A stretch of DNA of 64,000 bases from NCBI GenBank assembly GCA_027665725.1, contig JAQDDS010000003.1:213971-277970 (forward strand), given 5' to 3'. Position 1 is the first letter of the stretch; each line of letters opens with the position of its first letter. Origin of the DNA: Streptococcaceae bacterium AF77-01CM03A. Its GTDB lineage: Bacteria > Bacillota > Bacilli > Lactobacillales > Streptococcaceae. This document shows positions 25,461 to 37,341 of this stretch, piece after piece. Below the pieces are notes generated by a model, which was given only the letters and a program-made list of their open reading frames with translations, did no database searches and was not told the DNA's origin. The position numbers were made by a program, and so were the translations under genes.

Positions 25461-25496
25461 AAGGAGAAAGCACAGCTTGTCTGTGTCGTATATACT
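25461..25496 (+). promoter_or_regulatory. Distant ribosome binding site with intervening hairpin before glmS
   Basis: The only good Shine-Dalgarno, AAGGAG at 25461-25466, ends 30 nt before the ATG. Between them CACAG-CTTGT-CTGTG (25471-25485) can fold into a hairpin that would shorten the effective spacing to about 15 nt. Confidence 0.5.
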
Positions 25497-27305
25497 ATGT
25501 GTGGAATTGTTGGTGTTGTTGGAAACACAAATGCAACTGATATTTTGATTCAAGGGCTTGAAAAGCTCGAATACCGTGGTTATGATTCTGCGGGAATTTT
25601 TGTCCTAGGTGGTGCAGAAAATCATTTAGTTAAGGCTGTTGGTCGTATTGCAGAATTATCTGCTAAAACGGCTGGTGTTGAGGGAACAACTGGTATTGGA
25701 CATACGCGTTGGGCGACTCACGGGAAACCAACGGAAGACAATGCTCACCCACACCGCTCTGAGACAGGACGTTTTGTCTTGGTGCACAATGGGGTGATTG
25801 AAAACTATCTTGAAATCAAAGAAGAATACCTTTCAGGTCACCACTTCAAGGGACAAACAGATACTGAAATCGCCGTTCACTTGATTGGGAAATTTGCGGA
25901 AGAAGACGGCTTGTCAGTACTTGAAGCCTTCAAAAAAGCCCTTCACATCATCCGTGGTTCTTATGCCTTTGCCTTGATCGACTCTGAAAATCCAGATGTT
26001 ATTTATGTGGCGAAAAACAAATCACCACTTTTGATTGGTCTTGGTGATGGCTACAACATGGTCTGCTCAGATGCCATGGCTATGATTCGTGAAACCAACC
26101 AATACATGGAAATCCATGACCAAGAGTTGGTAATCGTGAAAGCTGATAGCGTTGAAGTTCAAGACTATGATGGCAATCGTCGTGAGCGTACTAGCTACAC
26201 TGCTGAACTTGACTTGTCAGATATCGGTAAGGGAACTTATCCTTACTATATGCTCAAGGAAATCGATGAGCAACCAACGGTGATGCGTAAGTTGATCCAA
26301 GCCTATACAGATGAGGCTGGTCAAGTAGTGGTGGATCCAGCTATCATCAAGGCTGTTCAAGATGCAGACCGTATCTACATCCTTGCAGCTGGAACATCTT
26401 ACCATGCAGGATTTGCTTCTAAGAAGATGCTAGAAGAATTGACAGATACGCCAGTTGAACTTGGAATCTCTTCTGAGTGGGGTTACGGTATGCCACTTCT
26501 CAGCAAGAAACCACTCTTCATCTTTATCAGTCAGTCTGGTGAAACAGCTGATAGCCGTCAGGTTTTGGTCAAGGCCAATGAAATGGGAATCCCAAGCTTG
26601 ACAGTGACAAACGTGCCTGGTTCAACTCTGTCACGTGAGGCCAACCATACCATGCTGCTTCATGCAGGCCCTGAAATTGCCGTAGCATCAACCAAGGCAT
26701 ATACTGCGCAAATCGCAGCCCTTGCCTTCCTTGCAAAAGCAGTCGGTGAAGCAAATGGCAACGAAAAAGCCAAAGCCTTTGACCTGGTTCACGAGTTGTC
26801 TATCGTGGCCCAGTCTATCGAATCAACACTTTCAGAAAAAGAATTGATTGATAGCAAGGTGCGTGATCTTCTTGAAACAACACGTAATGCCTTTTACATC
26901 GGACGTGGTCAAGATTACTATGTAGCCATGGAAGCTAGTCTCAAGCTCAAAGAGATTTCTTACATCCAATGTGAAGGTTTTGCGGCTGGAGAGCTCAAGC
27001 ACGGAACCATTGCCTTGATTGAAGATGGAACACCTGTTTTGGCCCTCTTGTCAGACCCAGTCCTTGCCAACCACACTCGTGGGAATATACAAGAAGTGGC
27101 AGCACGTGGCGCTAAGGTCCTTACTATCGCAGAAGAAAATGTTGCCAAAGATACAGACGATATCGTTCTTACGACCGTACACCCTTACCTCTCACCAATC
27201 TCAATGGTCGTACCAACGCAATTAGTCGCTTACTTTGCAACACTCCACCGTGGACTCGATGTGGACAAACCACGTAACCTTGCTAAGTCTGTAACGGTAG
27301 AATAA
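25497..27305 (+). CDS. glmS: Glutamine--fructose-6-phosphate aminotransferase GlmS
   Basis: A 602-residue enzyme making glucosamine-6-phosphate, the entry to UDP-GlcNAc for peptidoglycan and capsule. The glutaminase domain starts with Cys2 ([10 protein letters not shown]), which must be the N-terminal nucleophile after Met removal, so the ATG at 25497 is certain although it lies far from the ribosome binding site. Two SIS isomerase domains follow ([13 protein letters not shown], then the ALEEGCEGF-equivalent [15 protein letters not shown]) and the end [13 protein letters not shown] is canonical. No glmS ribozyme is seen; control is probably by NagR through two dre-like sites. Confidence 0.98.
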   Translation: MCGIVGVVGNTNATDILIQGLEKLEYRGYDSAGIFVLGGAENHLVKAVGRIAELSAKTAGVEGTTGIGHTRWATHGKPTEDNAHPHRSETGRFVLVHNGVIENYLEIKEEYLSGHHFKGQTDTEIAVHLIGKFAEEDGLSVLEAFKKALHIIRGSYAFALIDSENPDVIYVAKNKSPLLIGLGDGYNMVCSDAMAMIRETNQYMEIHDQELVIVKADSVEVQDYDGNRRERTSYTAELDLSDIGKGTYPYYMLKEIDEQPTVMRKLIQAYTDEAGQVVVDPAIIKAVQDADRIYILAAGTSYHAGFASKKMLEELTDTPVELGISSEWGYGMPLLSKKPLFIFISQSGETADSRQVLVKANEMGIPSLTVTNVPGSTLSREANHTMLLHAGPEIAVASTKAYTAQIAALAFLAKAVGEANGNEKAKAFDLVHELSIVAQSIESTLSEKELIDSKVRDLLETTRNAFYIGRGQDYYVAMEASLKLKEISYIQCEGFAAGELKHGTIALIEDGTPVLALLSDPVLANHTRGNIQEVAARGAKVLTIAEENVAKDTDDIVLTTVHPYLSPISMVVPTQLVAYFATLHRGLDVDKPRNLAKSVTVE

Positions 27306-27335
27306 GGAAATCCTGTTGTTAAATTCCAACTTTTC

Positions 27336-27364
27336 TTGTCATCCTATAAAAATCTTGTTATACT
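27336..27364 (+). promoter_or_regulatory. Promoter of the exported protein gene
   Basis: TTGTCA - 17 bp - TATACT. Confidence 0.7.
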
Positions 27365-27382
27365 ATCAGAAGGTAGTTATTA

Positions 27383-27937
27383 TTGAAGTATGAGGAGATT
27401 AAAGCGGGAATGAAAAAAGGGAAAATTTCAACGATTATAGGACTCTTGTTTGCGAGTTCGTTTTTGATTCGAACTGTCATTATTCATCAAATGAGAGCTT
27501 CAAAGAAGCAAGAGAGTGAAAAGATTGCTGCAGTTCAGGAATTTATCAAATCCCAGGAACAGGCAGAGTCAGAAAAACAAAAGGATAAATTTAAAAGTAT
27601 CCTTGGGAATGCATCAAGAACTTCTGAACCAAGACCTAGCTACGACAAAACCATATTTGTGAATCAACAATACGATATTGGTGTTCGAGACGGAGCTTAT
27701 TATCTACTGACACTCAGTAGCAACAAAGAAGTCTTGCTAGAGGGGGTCGACGATGCCTATGCCTTGTCTGTTAAGAATGAAGATAAAAACAAACAAGAAG
27801 TTGCTATGGTTGTTCATAAAGATGGAGCTTGGCATATTATAAACGAAGAAGGGGAAATTACAACAACCCTTGACCGACAATACATCACAGCCCATACCAA
27901 GCTTGTGATTAAGAATCAGACCGTTGATTTTGAATAA
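27383..27937 (+). CDS. Membrane-anchored hypothetical protein
   Basis: A 184-residue protein with one N-terminal membrane segment (ISTIIGLLFASSFLIRTVII), a Glu/Lys/Gln-rich helical stretch and a C-terminal beta-rich domain (QYDIGVRDGAYYLLTLSSN, AMVVHKDGAWHII). The TTG at 27383 is preceded by AGAAGG at good spacing; an in-frame ATG at 27410 (MKKGKIS) is the alternative and would drop nine residues. I do not recognise the family. It has its own promoter and terminator. Confidence 0.65.
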   Translation: MKYEEIKAGMKKGKISTIIGLLFASSFLIRTVIIHQMRASKKQESEKIAAVQEFIKSQEQAESEKQKDKFKSILGNASRTSEPRPSYDKTIFVNQQYDIGVRDGAYYLLTLSSNKEVLLEGVDDAYALSVKNEDKNKQEVAMVVHKDGAWHIINEEGEITTTLDRQYITAHTKLVIKNQTVDFE

Positions 27938-27975
27938 TGTAACTGTTGTATGATTTTTAGAAATAAATAGATTTC

Positions 27976-28008
27976 AAAAACCTCCTAGATTCTTTCTAGG
28001 AGGTTTTT
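27976..28008. terminator. Bidirectional terminator between convergent genes
   Basis: Fourteen-bp perfect stem AAAAACCTCCTAGA/TCTAGGAGGTTTTT with A- and T-runs on both sides, ending transcription of the exported protein gene and the Mga-like gene. Confidence 0.9.
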
Positions 28009-28012
28009 AAAG

Positions 28013-29488
28013 TTATAAATCTTGCATAGAAATCTTATTGAGTTCGTTGACAACTTGCAGAATAGATAGTCGACTGATATTGATGACGAGCATGTCTTCC
28101 AGGCCTTTGATATCAAAATTAGTGATAATAGCATCGTAGTCACTATCCATGATTTCTTCGATGTTAAGGGTTTCTTTATCCCAAGTTTCATACTGGATGT
28201 TATTTGAAGTATGGAATTCGTAGAGGGAAATCAAGAATTGTGGGTGAGCAAAGTCATACTCACTCAGAACTAAGACCTTGACTTTCTTTTTATGTTCAAA
28301 TAATTGATCTGTAAGCCCTTCAGCGTGAGTAAAGAGGGTGTAGATCAGGTGAGAAAGGGCAGGTGTCTTCTCCTTTTGTCCCATAATGCTCTTGTAACGC
28401 ATCATTTCAAAGACGGTTGCTTCATAAAATTTAGGGAAGAATTTCTTAATTTTTCCAAGCGTATAATCCTTGTTTTGTGAAATGATCGATTCGGAGTTGA
28501 TTTCTCTTCTCTCAAGCAAGGCAGTATTGTGTAAGTTCCAAATCAAGGTATCCGTATTTGAAAATTGAACACCAAATCTTCGAGTCAAGTTGTCTAGAAT
28601 GTCTCGTGCAGCATGATAGGAACGATCGACTTGTTCGTAAGATTGACGGGCAGCTAGGAAATCTTCAACTGTAAAGAAGAGAGCAGGTTCTGCAAAAGGG
28701 CTAAAAATCTGATTGAGGTTCTCTGGTGTAATTTCAACATTGAGGCCTTGGGCCAATTCTTGCAGTTGCTGTTGGAAATCATCAAGCTGGTCGTAGATTG
28801 GGCTCAACCAAGAAGTACTTTGTTTTGGCAAACGAACAAAATAGCCTCTCTTCATTCGGTGCAAATCGACTGTAGCCTGTGTTCTGATTTGGTAAAGATT
28901 TTGATATTTTGCAGGGAATTTCGCCAAATTGATAAAGAAAGAAACAAAATTATCAATGTCTGCTTCTTTGATTTCTGTGAAGGGCCATTCTAAAAAGCTA
29001 TAGGCCTCGTGGAAATATTGGGAGAAGAAAAATCGAATATCTTTTTCATCGCCAATGATAGAGATAGGGGTTACCTTGAGCTTAAAGCGATAGGTTCCAT
29101 CAAGAATCTTATTGATATCCGCAACCTTCTTACGCAAAGATGGAAGAGAAATATCCAAAGATTCGGCAAGATGTTCATAGGTAAAAGGTCTGTCCAAGAG
29201 GAAGAAAGCTTTTAAAATTTGGAAATAATCAGATGTCTGTAAAAAATATTGATAGATTCGCTCGATACCATTATTTTGTACATTCACCATCATAATCCCT
29301 GCAGTTGAATGTCTGATATCAAAGTCAGGGAAGACTTCGCGTAAATCCTTGATATCACTCTTGATGATACGAGCGTTGTAGCCAATAATCTTAGATAAAT
29401 CATCTAGGTAAATCCAGTCAGGATTTTCAAACAAATATTCTAAAATCTTTAATTGTCTCTGCTCTTTTTGGCTGAGTAATTCTCTCAT
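28013..29488 (-). CDS. Mga-family transcriptional regulator
   Basis: A 491-residue Mga-like regulator. Two N-terminal HTH regions (QRQLKILEYLFENPDWIYLD at 11-30, then TYEHLAESLDISLPSLRKKV near 103-122) precede PRD-like helical domains (FRFFFSQYFHEAYSFLEWPF-type segment) and an EIIB-like C-terminus (KVKVLVLSEYDFAHPQFLIS). Mga family members switch virulence, surface and sugar genes and may be controlled by PTS phosphorylation. Length is close to the pneumococcal Mga homologue (about 493). GGGAG precedes the ATG. The target genes are not evident; UPF0371 lies upstream on the same strand. Confidence 0.82.
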   Translation of the reverse strand: MRELLSQKEQRQLKILEYLFENPDWIYLDDLSKIIGYNARIIKSDIKDLREVFPDFDIRHSTAGIMMVNVQNNGIERIYQYFLQTSDYFQILKAFFLLDRPFTYEHLAESLDISLPSLRKKVADINKILDGTYRFKLKVTPISIIGDEKDIRFFFSQYFHEAYSFLEWPFTEIKEADIDNFVSFFINLAKFPAKYQNLYQIRTQATVDLHRMKRGYFVRLPKQSTSWLSPIYDQLDDFQQQLQELAQGLNVEITPENLNQIFSPFAEPALFFTVEDFLAARQSYEQVDRSYHAARDILDNLTRRFGVQFSNTDTLIWNLHNTALLERREINSESIISQNKDYTLGKIKKFFPKFYEATVFEMMRYKSIMGQKEKTPALSHLIYTLFTHAEGLTDQLFEHKKKVKVLVLSEYDFAHPQFLISLYEFHTSNNIQYETWDKETLNIEEIMDSDYDAIITNFDIKGLEDMLVINISRLSILQVVNELNKISMQDL

Positions 29489-29644
29489 TATAAATAAACT
29501 CCCGAAGTAATGTTAGAATAATTAGAAAAGAAGATAACCGGAGATTGTCAGAATTCTTGCATAAAAGAAAGCCACCCCTTAAGAGAGAGTCGAAATCTAT
29601 CGAAGAAGGGTGATACTTGATAAGAAGTTCTACGAGTCTTCAAT

Positions 29645-31129
29645 CTATTTACGATATAAACGATCGTATTGGTAGTATGGATCAAAGGTTACGTTAATTC
29701 CCAATTTACGGAGAACATTCTTATCTTCGTCCGTTAAGATGACAGTAGAATGAGCTTCGCTTCCTTTGAGATTTCCGAGTTCTTTCATAGCACGGTCTGC
29801 ATCCGGATTCTGCATAGCTGTGATTGCAAGAGCGATGAGAATCTCATTGGAATGAAGACGTGGATTGCGACTACCTAAGTGATTGATTTTCAAACCTTGG
29901 ATTGGTTTCACCACTTCTGGTTCAATTAACTTGGTTTCAGCATCGATATTCGCTGACTTTTTGATAGCATTGATCAAGGCAGCAGCTGTTGGACCAAAGA
30001 GTTCCGAGTTTTTACCAGTGACAATTTCACCAGAAGGTAACTCAAGTGCTAGAGCAGGTCCGTTTGTTTCTTCGGCTTTTTGTCGAGCAGCAACAGCGAC
30101 CTTGCGGTCGGCTGGTGTGATGCCGAGATCATTCATGAGAAGTTCGATTTTCTTGACAGCAGACTCAGTAACTTTTTCAGCTTTAAAGTCGAGAACGGTT
30201 TGGTAGTAGCGACGGATAATCTCTTGTTTTGATGCTTCAATTGCCGCATCGTTATCAGTAATTGCAAAACCAACCATATTTACACCCATATCGGTTGGAG
30301 ATGCATAAGGAGACTCGCCCAAGATACGTTCAAGCATACGTTTGAGAACAGGGAAAATCTCAATATCACGGTTGTAGTTAACTGTTGTTTTTTCGTAAGT
30401 TTGGAGATGGAAAGGGTCAATCATGTTAACGTCATCCAGGTCTGCTGTAGCAGCCTCATAAGCCAGGTTAACTGGATGATGGAGAGGTAGATTCCAAACT
30501 GGGAAGGTTTCAAACTTAGCATAACCAGATTTGATACCATTCAGTTGGTCGTGGTACATGTTAGACATACAAGTTGCTAACTTACCTGATCCAGGTCCAG
30601 GAGCAGTCACGACAATTAAATTGCGACTCGTTTTGATATAGTCGTTTTTCCCCATACCTTCAGGAGAGATGATATGATCCATATCTGTCGGATAACCCTT
30701 GATTGGGTAATGGAGATAAGAGTCGATCCCATTTTTAGCTAATTGATTACGGAAGGTATCTGCAGCAGGTTGACCGGCGTATTGTGTGATAACGACAGAG
30801 CCAACAAAGATACCAAGTTCGTTAAATTTATCAATCAAACGAAGCACTTCTTGGTCGTAAGAAATACCCAAGTCACCACGAGCCTTTGAGTGCTCGATAT
30901 TGCTAGCGTTAATGGCAATAACAACCTCGACTTGTTCTTTCAACTCTTGTAAGAGTTTGATTTTGTTATCCGGCTCATATCCAGGAAGGACACGGGCAGC
31001 GTGGAAGTCCTCCAACATCTTGCCTCCAAACTCCAAGTATAGCTTGCCGTCAAACTGGTTAATACGCTCCAAAATATGGTCGCGTTGTAAATTTAGATAT
31101 TTTTCAGAACTAAAAGCTTGTTTTTTCAT
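29645..31129 (-). CDS. UPF0371 / DUF1846 family protein
   Basis: A 494-residue cytosolic protein of the DUF1846 family (UPF0371), which in pneumococcus also lies next to dexB. Landmarks are [40 protein letters not shown] with a P-loop-like GPGSGK near 180, and [18 protein letters not shown]. Biochemical role is not established; a nucleotide-binding function is suggested by the motif. It is divergent from dexB, sharing a 149-bp regulatory region that carries a cre-like site. Confidence 0.92.
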   Translation of the reverse strand: MKKQAFSSEKYLNLQRDHILERINQFDGKLYLEFGGKMLEDFHAARVLPGYEPDNKIKLLQELKEQVEVVIAINASNIEHSKARGDLGISYDQEVLRLIDKFNELGIFVGSVVITQYAGQPAADTFRNQLAKNGIDSYLHYPIKGYPTDMDHIISPEGMGKNDYIKTSRNLIVVTAPGPGSGKLATCMSNMYHDQLNGIKSGYAKFETFPVWNLPLHHPVNLAYEAATADLDDVNMIDPFHLQTYEKTTVNYNRDIEIFPVLKRMLERILGESPYASPTDMGVNMVGFAITDNDAAIEASKQEIIRRYYQTVLDFKAEKVTESAVKKIELLMNDLGITPADRKVAVAARQKAEETNGPALALELPSGEIVTGKNSELFGPTAAALINAIKKSANIDAETKLIEPEVVKPIQGLKINHLGSRNPRLHSNEILIALAITAMQNPDADRAMKELGNLKGSEAHSTVILTDEDKNVLRKLGINVTFDPYYQYDRLYRK

Positions 31130-31209
31130 TTTTTTACCTCTATTTTCTATTATATAAAAAAAATAGAAGATAAGAAACTACAGAGTCACAAAAGTAAGAA
31201 AAAAGATAA

Positions 31210-31247
31210 AGCAAACGCTTGCACAAATAGGGAAAAAAGTCTATGAT
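31210..31247 (+). promoter_or_regulatory. dexB promoter with overlapping cre site
   Basis: TTGCAC - 17 bp - TATGAT. AGCAAACGCTTGCA (31210-31223) overlaps the -35 box; its reverse complement TGCAAGCGTTTGCT fits the CcpA cre consensus TGWAARCGYTWNCW with one mismatch, predicting glucose repression. Confidence 0.75.
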
Positions 31248-31254
31248 GGAGTAA

Positions 31255-32889
<1,635 letters not shown>

Positions 32890-32893
32890 ACCT

Positions 32894-32930
32894 AAAAAAC
32901 TCAAGTATCCAAGATGCTTGAGTTTTTTCT
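32894..32930 (+). terminator. dexB terminator
   Basis: AAAAAACTCAAG/CTTGAGTTTTTT stem extending through AAGTATC/GATGCTT to a 3-nt loop. Confidence 0.92.
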
Positions 32931-32997
32931 AAAATAAGTGTAGAAATTTCTTAAAAAAATATTATTTTGAATTTTCTAAAAAATACCCTTAAAACCC

Positions 32998-33025
32998 TTG
33001 CTTTTATAAAAAAATAGGGTATAAT
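32998..33025 (+). promoter_or_regulatory. Promoter of the first Ali-type lipoprotein gene
   Basis: TTGCTT - 16 bp - TATAAT, 32 bp before the ATG. Confidence 0.75.
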
Positions 33026-33057
33026 GGTGAAAAATAGTATTTTAAAGGAGAATACCG

Positions 33058-35025
33058 ATGAAATCGAAAAAGTTGCTCGCAGTAGCAGGGATAACGATGA
33101 GTGCAGCTCTTCTTTTAGCGGCTTGTGGAAAGACAGAGAAAAAAGCAGACGCTCCAACAACATTTTCATACGTATATGCCATCGATCCATCAACATTGGA
33201 TTATAGCGTTACAAGTAAAAGTTCAACATCAGACGTCATCGCTAACTTGGTCGACGGACTCTTGGAAAATGACAAATACGGAAACTTGATTCCATCTCTT
33301 GCTGAAGACTGGTCGGTTTCGCAAGACGGTTTGACCTACACTTACAAGCTACGTAAAGGTGTCAAATGGTATACTTCTGAAGGTGAAGAGTACGCTGAGG
33401 TCAAGGCTCAAGACTTTGTGACTGGTTTGAAGCATGCTGCTGATGGTAAGTCAGATGGTCTAACTCTTATCCAAGATTCTATCAAAGGCTTGGCAGAATA
33501 CGTTAGTGGTGAAAGCAATGACTTCTCAACAGTTGGAGTTAAAGCAATTGACGACTACACTGTTCAATACACCTTGAACAAACCAGAAAGCTTCTGGAAT
33601 TCCAAGGTAACAACAGCGACTATGCTCCCAGTTAATGAAGAATTCCTGAATTCTCAAGGTAAAGATTATGGTGCAGCAACACCTTCAGGTATTCTCTATA
33701 ATGGACCATATATTTTGAAGAACTTCACTTCAAAATCAGTGATCGAGTACGAAAAGAACCCTAATTATTGGGATAAAGACAATGTTAAGATTGACCACGT
33801 CAAACTTACTTTCTACGATGGTTCTGACCAAGAATCGTTGATTCGTAGTTTCTCATCAGGAGCCTATACAACAGCTCGTCTCTTCCCAACAAGTTCAAAC
33901 TTTGACTCAACTAAGCAAGAATACGGGGATAAGATTGTCTATAGCCCGCAAGAAGCAACTAGCTATTACTTTACTTTCAACGTGAATCGCCAGTCTTACA
34001 ATAAAACAGCTAAGACAGATGAAGCGCAAAAGACTTCTACAAAAGAAGCGCTTCTTAATAAAAACTTCCGCCAAGCAATCAACTTTGCTCTTGACCGTCA
34101 TTCTTACTCTGCTCAGATGAATGGTGAAGAAGGAGCGGACAAGATTATCCGTACTAGCCTTGTTCCTTATGACTATGTTCAAGTTGGTGAAAAGACCTTT
34201 GGTGAATTGGCTCAAGAACAATTGGTAACATATGGAGACCAGTGGAAAGATGTAGCTTTGACAGATGGTAAAGACACTATTTACAATCCAACAAAAGCAA
34301 AAGCTGCCTTTGAAAAAGCCAAGTCAGAATTACAAGCCAAGGGCGTAACCTTCCCAATTCATTTGGATATTCCAGTTGAACAAACAGATGTCATTGCTGT
34401 TCAACAAACCAACTCCCTCAAACAATCTGTCGAAGCAGCACTTGGAACTGAAAATGTTGTTATCGATGTACTTCAAATGACTGACAATGAGAAAATGAGT
34501 ATTACTTCTCAAGCCAAGGTTCCTTCACAGAAAGACTATGACTTGAATGGAACTGGTTGGGGACCAGACTATCAAGACCCAGCTACCTATCTAAATATCC
34601 TGGATGCTAAGAAGGGTTCTGCCCTTAAACACTTGGGTATTACAAAAGGTAAAGATACAGAAGTCATGGCTCAAGTTGGTCTTGATGAGTACAAGAAACT
34701 CTTGGATGATGCAGCGTCAGAAACAACCGATCTTAACAAACGCTATGAAAAATATGCCAAAGCACAGGCTTGGGTATCTGATAGCTCACTCCTCATCCCT
34801 GTAGCGTCTTCAGGAGGTTCTCCTACAGTTAGTCGTACAGTACCATTCTCGAAAGCCTACTCTCAAGTTGGTATCAAGGGAGATCCGTTTGTATTCAAAG
34901 GTTTAGAGTTGCAAAATGATATTGTGACTACTAAAGAATACGAAGAAGCTCTCAAGAAATGGCAAAAAGAAAAACTTGAAACAAATGCTAAATACCAAAA
35001 AGAGTTAGCGAACCACGTTAAATAA
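33058..35025 (+). CDS. Oligopeptide-binding lipoprotein, AliC-like (AliB-like ORF1)
   Basis: A 655-residue extracellular solute-binding protein family 5 lipoprotein. The signal peptide ends at the lipobox LLAAC with Cys23; NLVDGLLENDKYGNLIPSLAEDWS and LTYTYKLRKGVKW are the family signature. It should capture oligopeptides for the Ami ABC transporter; no permease genes are nearby. It is clearly Ali-type but not AliA as I remember it. Its place right after dexB matches aliB-like ORF1 (aliC) of non-encapsulated pneumococci and S. mitis. Own promoter and terminator. Confidence 0.85.
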   Translation: MKSKKLLAVAGITMSAALLLAACGKTEKKADAPTTFSYVYAIDPSTLDYSVTSKSSTSDVIANLVDGLLENDKYGNLIPSLAEDWSVSQDGLTYTYKLRKGVKWYTSEGEEYAEVKAQDFVTGLKHAADGKSDGLTLIQDSIKGLAEYVSGESNDFSTVGVKAIDDYTVQYTLNKPESFWNSKVTTATMLPVNEEFLNSQGKDYGAATPSGILYNGPYILKNFTSKSVIEYEKNPNYWDKDNVKIDHVKLTFYDGSDQESLIRSFSSGAYTTARLFPTSSNFDSTKQEYGDKIVYSPQEATSYYFTFNVNRQSYNKTAKTDEAQKTSTKEALLNKNFRQAINFALDRHSYSAQMNGEEGADKIIRTSLVPYDYVQVGEKTFGELAQEQLVTYGDQWKDVALTDGKDTIYNPTKAKAAFEKAKSELQAKGVTFPIHLDIPVEQTDVIAVQQTNSLKQSVEAALGTENVVIDVLQMTDNEKMSITSQAKVPSQKDYDLNGTGWGPDYQDPATYLNILDAKKGSALKHLGITKGKDTEVMAQVGLDEYKKLLDDAASETTDLNKRYEKYAKAQAWVSDSSLLIPVASSGGSPTVSRTVPFSKAYSQVGIKGDPFVFKGLELQNDIVTTKEYEEALKKWQKEKLETNAKYQKELANHVK

Positions 35026-35039
35026 TTTTAAACAACGGT

Positions 35040-35079
35040 GAAAGAAATCCTGATTTTATGCGGGGTTTCTTTCTTTTTT
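35040..35079 (+). terminator. Terminator between the two Ali-type genes
   Basis: GAAAGAAATCC paired with GGGTTTCTTTC, followed by TTTTTT. Confidence 0.8.
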
Positions 35080-35113
35080 CATATACTGACGAGAGGGCAA
35101 ATAATTAAATAAC

Positions 35114-35142
35114 TTTACTTTTGGGGCGAAATTTGGTAGAAT
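35114..35142 (+). promoter_or_regulatory. Promoter of the second Ali-type lipoprotein gene
   Basis: TTTACT - 17 bp - TAGAAT with extended TGG before the -10. Confidence 0.6.
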
Positions 35143-35185
35143 AGCTATATGTCATAAAACCTAACATAAAAGGAGAAGATGAATC

Positions 35186-37144
35186 ATGAAACTCAAAAAA
35201 CGACTGATTGGAGCGGGGTTGACGCTTGCCGCGGCGGTCTTATTGACGGCATGTGGTAAAACAGCGACAGATGCTAAAACATACTCGTCTACCTTTGGTG
35301 CCGACCCGACAACCTTCAACTACCTGTTGGACTACTCTGGTGATAATACTGCTGTTGTAACCAACTTGGTAGATGGTTTGCTTGAAAATGACAATTATGG
35401 AAATCTCATTCCTGCTCTTGCAGAAGATTGGAGTGTTTCAAAGGATGGTTTGACTTACACTTATAAGCTTCGTCAGGATGCTAAATGGTTCACTGCTGAT
35501 GGGGAAGAATATGCTTCAATTAAAGCGCAGGATTTCGTCACAGGTATCAAGTATGCAGCTGATAACAAGAGTCAAGCTCTCGATTTGATTCAGAACTCAA
35601 TCAAGGGATTAGATGATTATGTGACAGGCGCAAATACTGACTTTTCAAATGTTGGTGTCAAAGCCTTGGATGACTATACTGTCCAATATACCTTGACACG
35701 ACCAGAACCATTCTGGAACTCTAAGACAACTAACAGTATCTTGTTCCCTGTAAACGAAGAATTCCTTGCTTCTAAAGGTAAAGACTTCGGAACCCTGAAA
35801 CCAGATAGCATTCTTTATAGCGGACCATATTTGTTAAAAGATTTTACATCTAAGTCTTCTATCGAATATGTGAAAAACCCACATTACTATGACCAAGAAA
35901 AAGTAACGATTGAAAAGGTAAAATTGGCCTACTTTGATGGTTCAGACCAAGACTTGACAATTCGTAACTTTGAAAGTGGTGCTTACTCATCTGCAGGTGT
36001 TTATCCAAATAGCTCAAACTTCGCTAAGACAAAGGAAAAATACAAGGACAACATCGTCTATAGCTTGCAGGATGCGACTTCTTGGTACTATAATTTTAAC
36101 GTTAATCGCCAAACATATAATCATACAGCTAAGACTAGCGATGAGCAAAAACAAGCTACCCAAGCTGCGATTTTAAATAAAAATTTCCGTCAAGCGATCA
36201 ACTTTGCCATTGACCGTACAGCTTATTCGGCTCAGTCTAATGGAGAAGAAGCAGCTAAAAACACTCTTCGTAACTCGCTTGTACCACCAACTTTCGTGCA
36301 AGTAGGTGACAAGACTTTTGGTGAGACAGTTTCATCTAAGTTGGTAAACTATGGTACACAATGGTCAAATATGAATCTTGAAGATGCTCAAGACGGTTAT
36401 TTCAATAAAGAAAAAGCACAAGCGAAGTTTGCAGAAGCTAAAAAAGAATTGGAAGCACAAGGTGTGAGCTTCCCAATTCATTTGGACTTGCCTGTAGACC
36501 AGGTTAACAAGACCTTGCTTTCTGGAACAAACTCAATCAAACAATCAATCGAATCAACGCTCGGTTCTGAAAATGTAGTGGTTGATGTTATCCAATTGTC
36601 AACAGATGATTATACAAATGCAACAGTTCAAGCACCAACTCCTGCAGATCATGACTATGATTTGAACTTGGATGGATGGTCAGCTGACTACCAAGATCCT
36701 TCAACTTACCTCAATCCTTTCAATGCTGAGGATGGATTCTATCTCAAGATTTTAGGACTTGATCCAAGTAAGGACACAGCTAAGATTACTAGTCTAGGAT
36801 TGGACCAATATACTCAAAAATTGAAAGCAGCAGATGCAGAAAACACAGACGTAGCTAAACGCTATGAAAACTACGCAGAGGCACAAGCTTGGTTGATTGA
36901 TAGTTCTCTTCTAATCCCAGTTGTGTCAAACGGTGGTGGAGCTTCAGTAACACGTGTGACACCATTTACACGAGCTTACTCACTTGTCGGAATCAAAGGT
37001 ACTGGAAGTAACTATAAGTACATGAAATTGCAAACCGAAGTCGTAACAACTGCTCAATTTGACGAAGCTAAAGCCAAATGGGAACAAGAACGTAAAAACT
37101 CAGTCGAAAAGAGTCAAAAAGAATTCGAAAGTCACGTTAAATAA
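35186..37144 (+). CDS. Oligopeptide-binding lipoprotein, AliD-like (AliB-like ORF2)
   Basis: A 652-residue paralogue of the preceding gene with the same domain plan: lipobox LLTAC (Cys23), NLVDGLLENDNYGNLIPALA and LTYTYKLRQDAKW. The two proteins align over their full length but differ throughout, so the duplication is old. By order (dexB, ORF1, ORF2) it matches aliD of non-encapsulated pneumococci. AliC/AliD-type proteins bind specific peptides and affect competence and colonisation in pneumococcus. AAAGGAG precedes the start. Flanked by its own promoter and terminator. Confidence 0.85.
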   Translation: MKLKKRLIGAGLTLAAAVLLTACGKTATDAKTYSSTFGADPTTFNYLLDYSGDNTAVVTNLVDGLLENDNYGNLIPALAEDWSVSKDGLTYTYKLRQDAKWFTADGEEYASIKAQDFVTGIKYAADNKSQALDLIQNSIKGLDDYVTGANTDFSNVGVKALDDYTVQYTLTRPEPFWNSKTTNSILFPVNEEFLASKGKDFGTLKPDSILYSGPYLLKDFTSKSSIEYVKNPHYYDQEKVTIEKVKLAYFDGSDQDLTIRNFESGAYSSAGVYPNSSNFAKTKEKYKDNIVYSLQDATSWYYNFNVNRQTYNHTAKTSDEQKQATQAAILNKNFRQAINFAIDRTAYSAQSNGEEAAKNTLRNSLVPPTFVQVGDKTFGETVSSKLVNYGTQWSNMNLEDAQDGYFNKEKAQAKFAEAKKELEAQGVSFPIHLDLPVDQVNKTLLSGTNSIKQSIESTLGSENVVVDVIQLSTDDYTNATVQAPTPADHDYDLNLDGWSADYQDPSTYLNPFNAEDGFYLKILGLDPSKDTAKITSLGLDQYTQKLKAADAENTDVAKRYENYAEAQAWLIDSSLLIPVVSNGGGASVTRVTPFTRAYSLVGIKGTGSNYKYMKLQTEVVTTAQFDEAKAKWEQERKNSVEKSQKEFESHVK

Positions 37145-37145
37145 T

Positions 37146-37180
37146 AAAAAAATAGAGCTTTTTAAGAGCTCTATTTTTTT
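37146..37180 (+). terminator. Terminator before the capsule locus
   Basis: AAAAAAATAGAGCT/AGCTCTATTTTTTT stem, 7-nt loop. Confidence 0.9.
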
Positions 37181-37303
37181 ATTTTAGCTGTTTTTTGAAA
37201 ACATAAAATGTAGTAATAGCGCTAATAAATATACACTAACTAAATACATTTTCAAAATAAAACGTTTCCTTGACTAATGTAGATAGCCTTTAGAGGTACT
37301 TTG

Positions 37304-37312
37304 TGATATAAT
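37304..37312 (+). promoter_or_regulatory. Capsule operon promoter (extended -10)
   Basis: TGATATAAT 30 bp upstream of wzg. The -35 place holds TAGCCT, a poor match. Confidence 0.6.
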
Positions 37313-37341
37313 TGAATTAAAATGTTTTGAAGAGGTGTTCC

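Noticed and set aside
25220-25497. glmS ribozyme
   Set aside because: The leader lacks the ribozyme's conserved core, and the promoter lies only about 75 bp upstream; dre-like sites explain control better.
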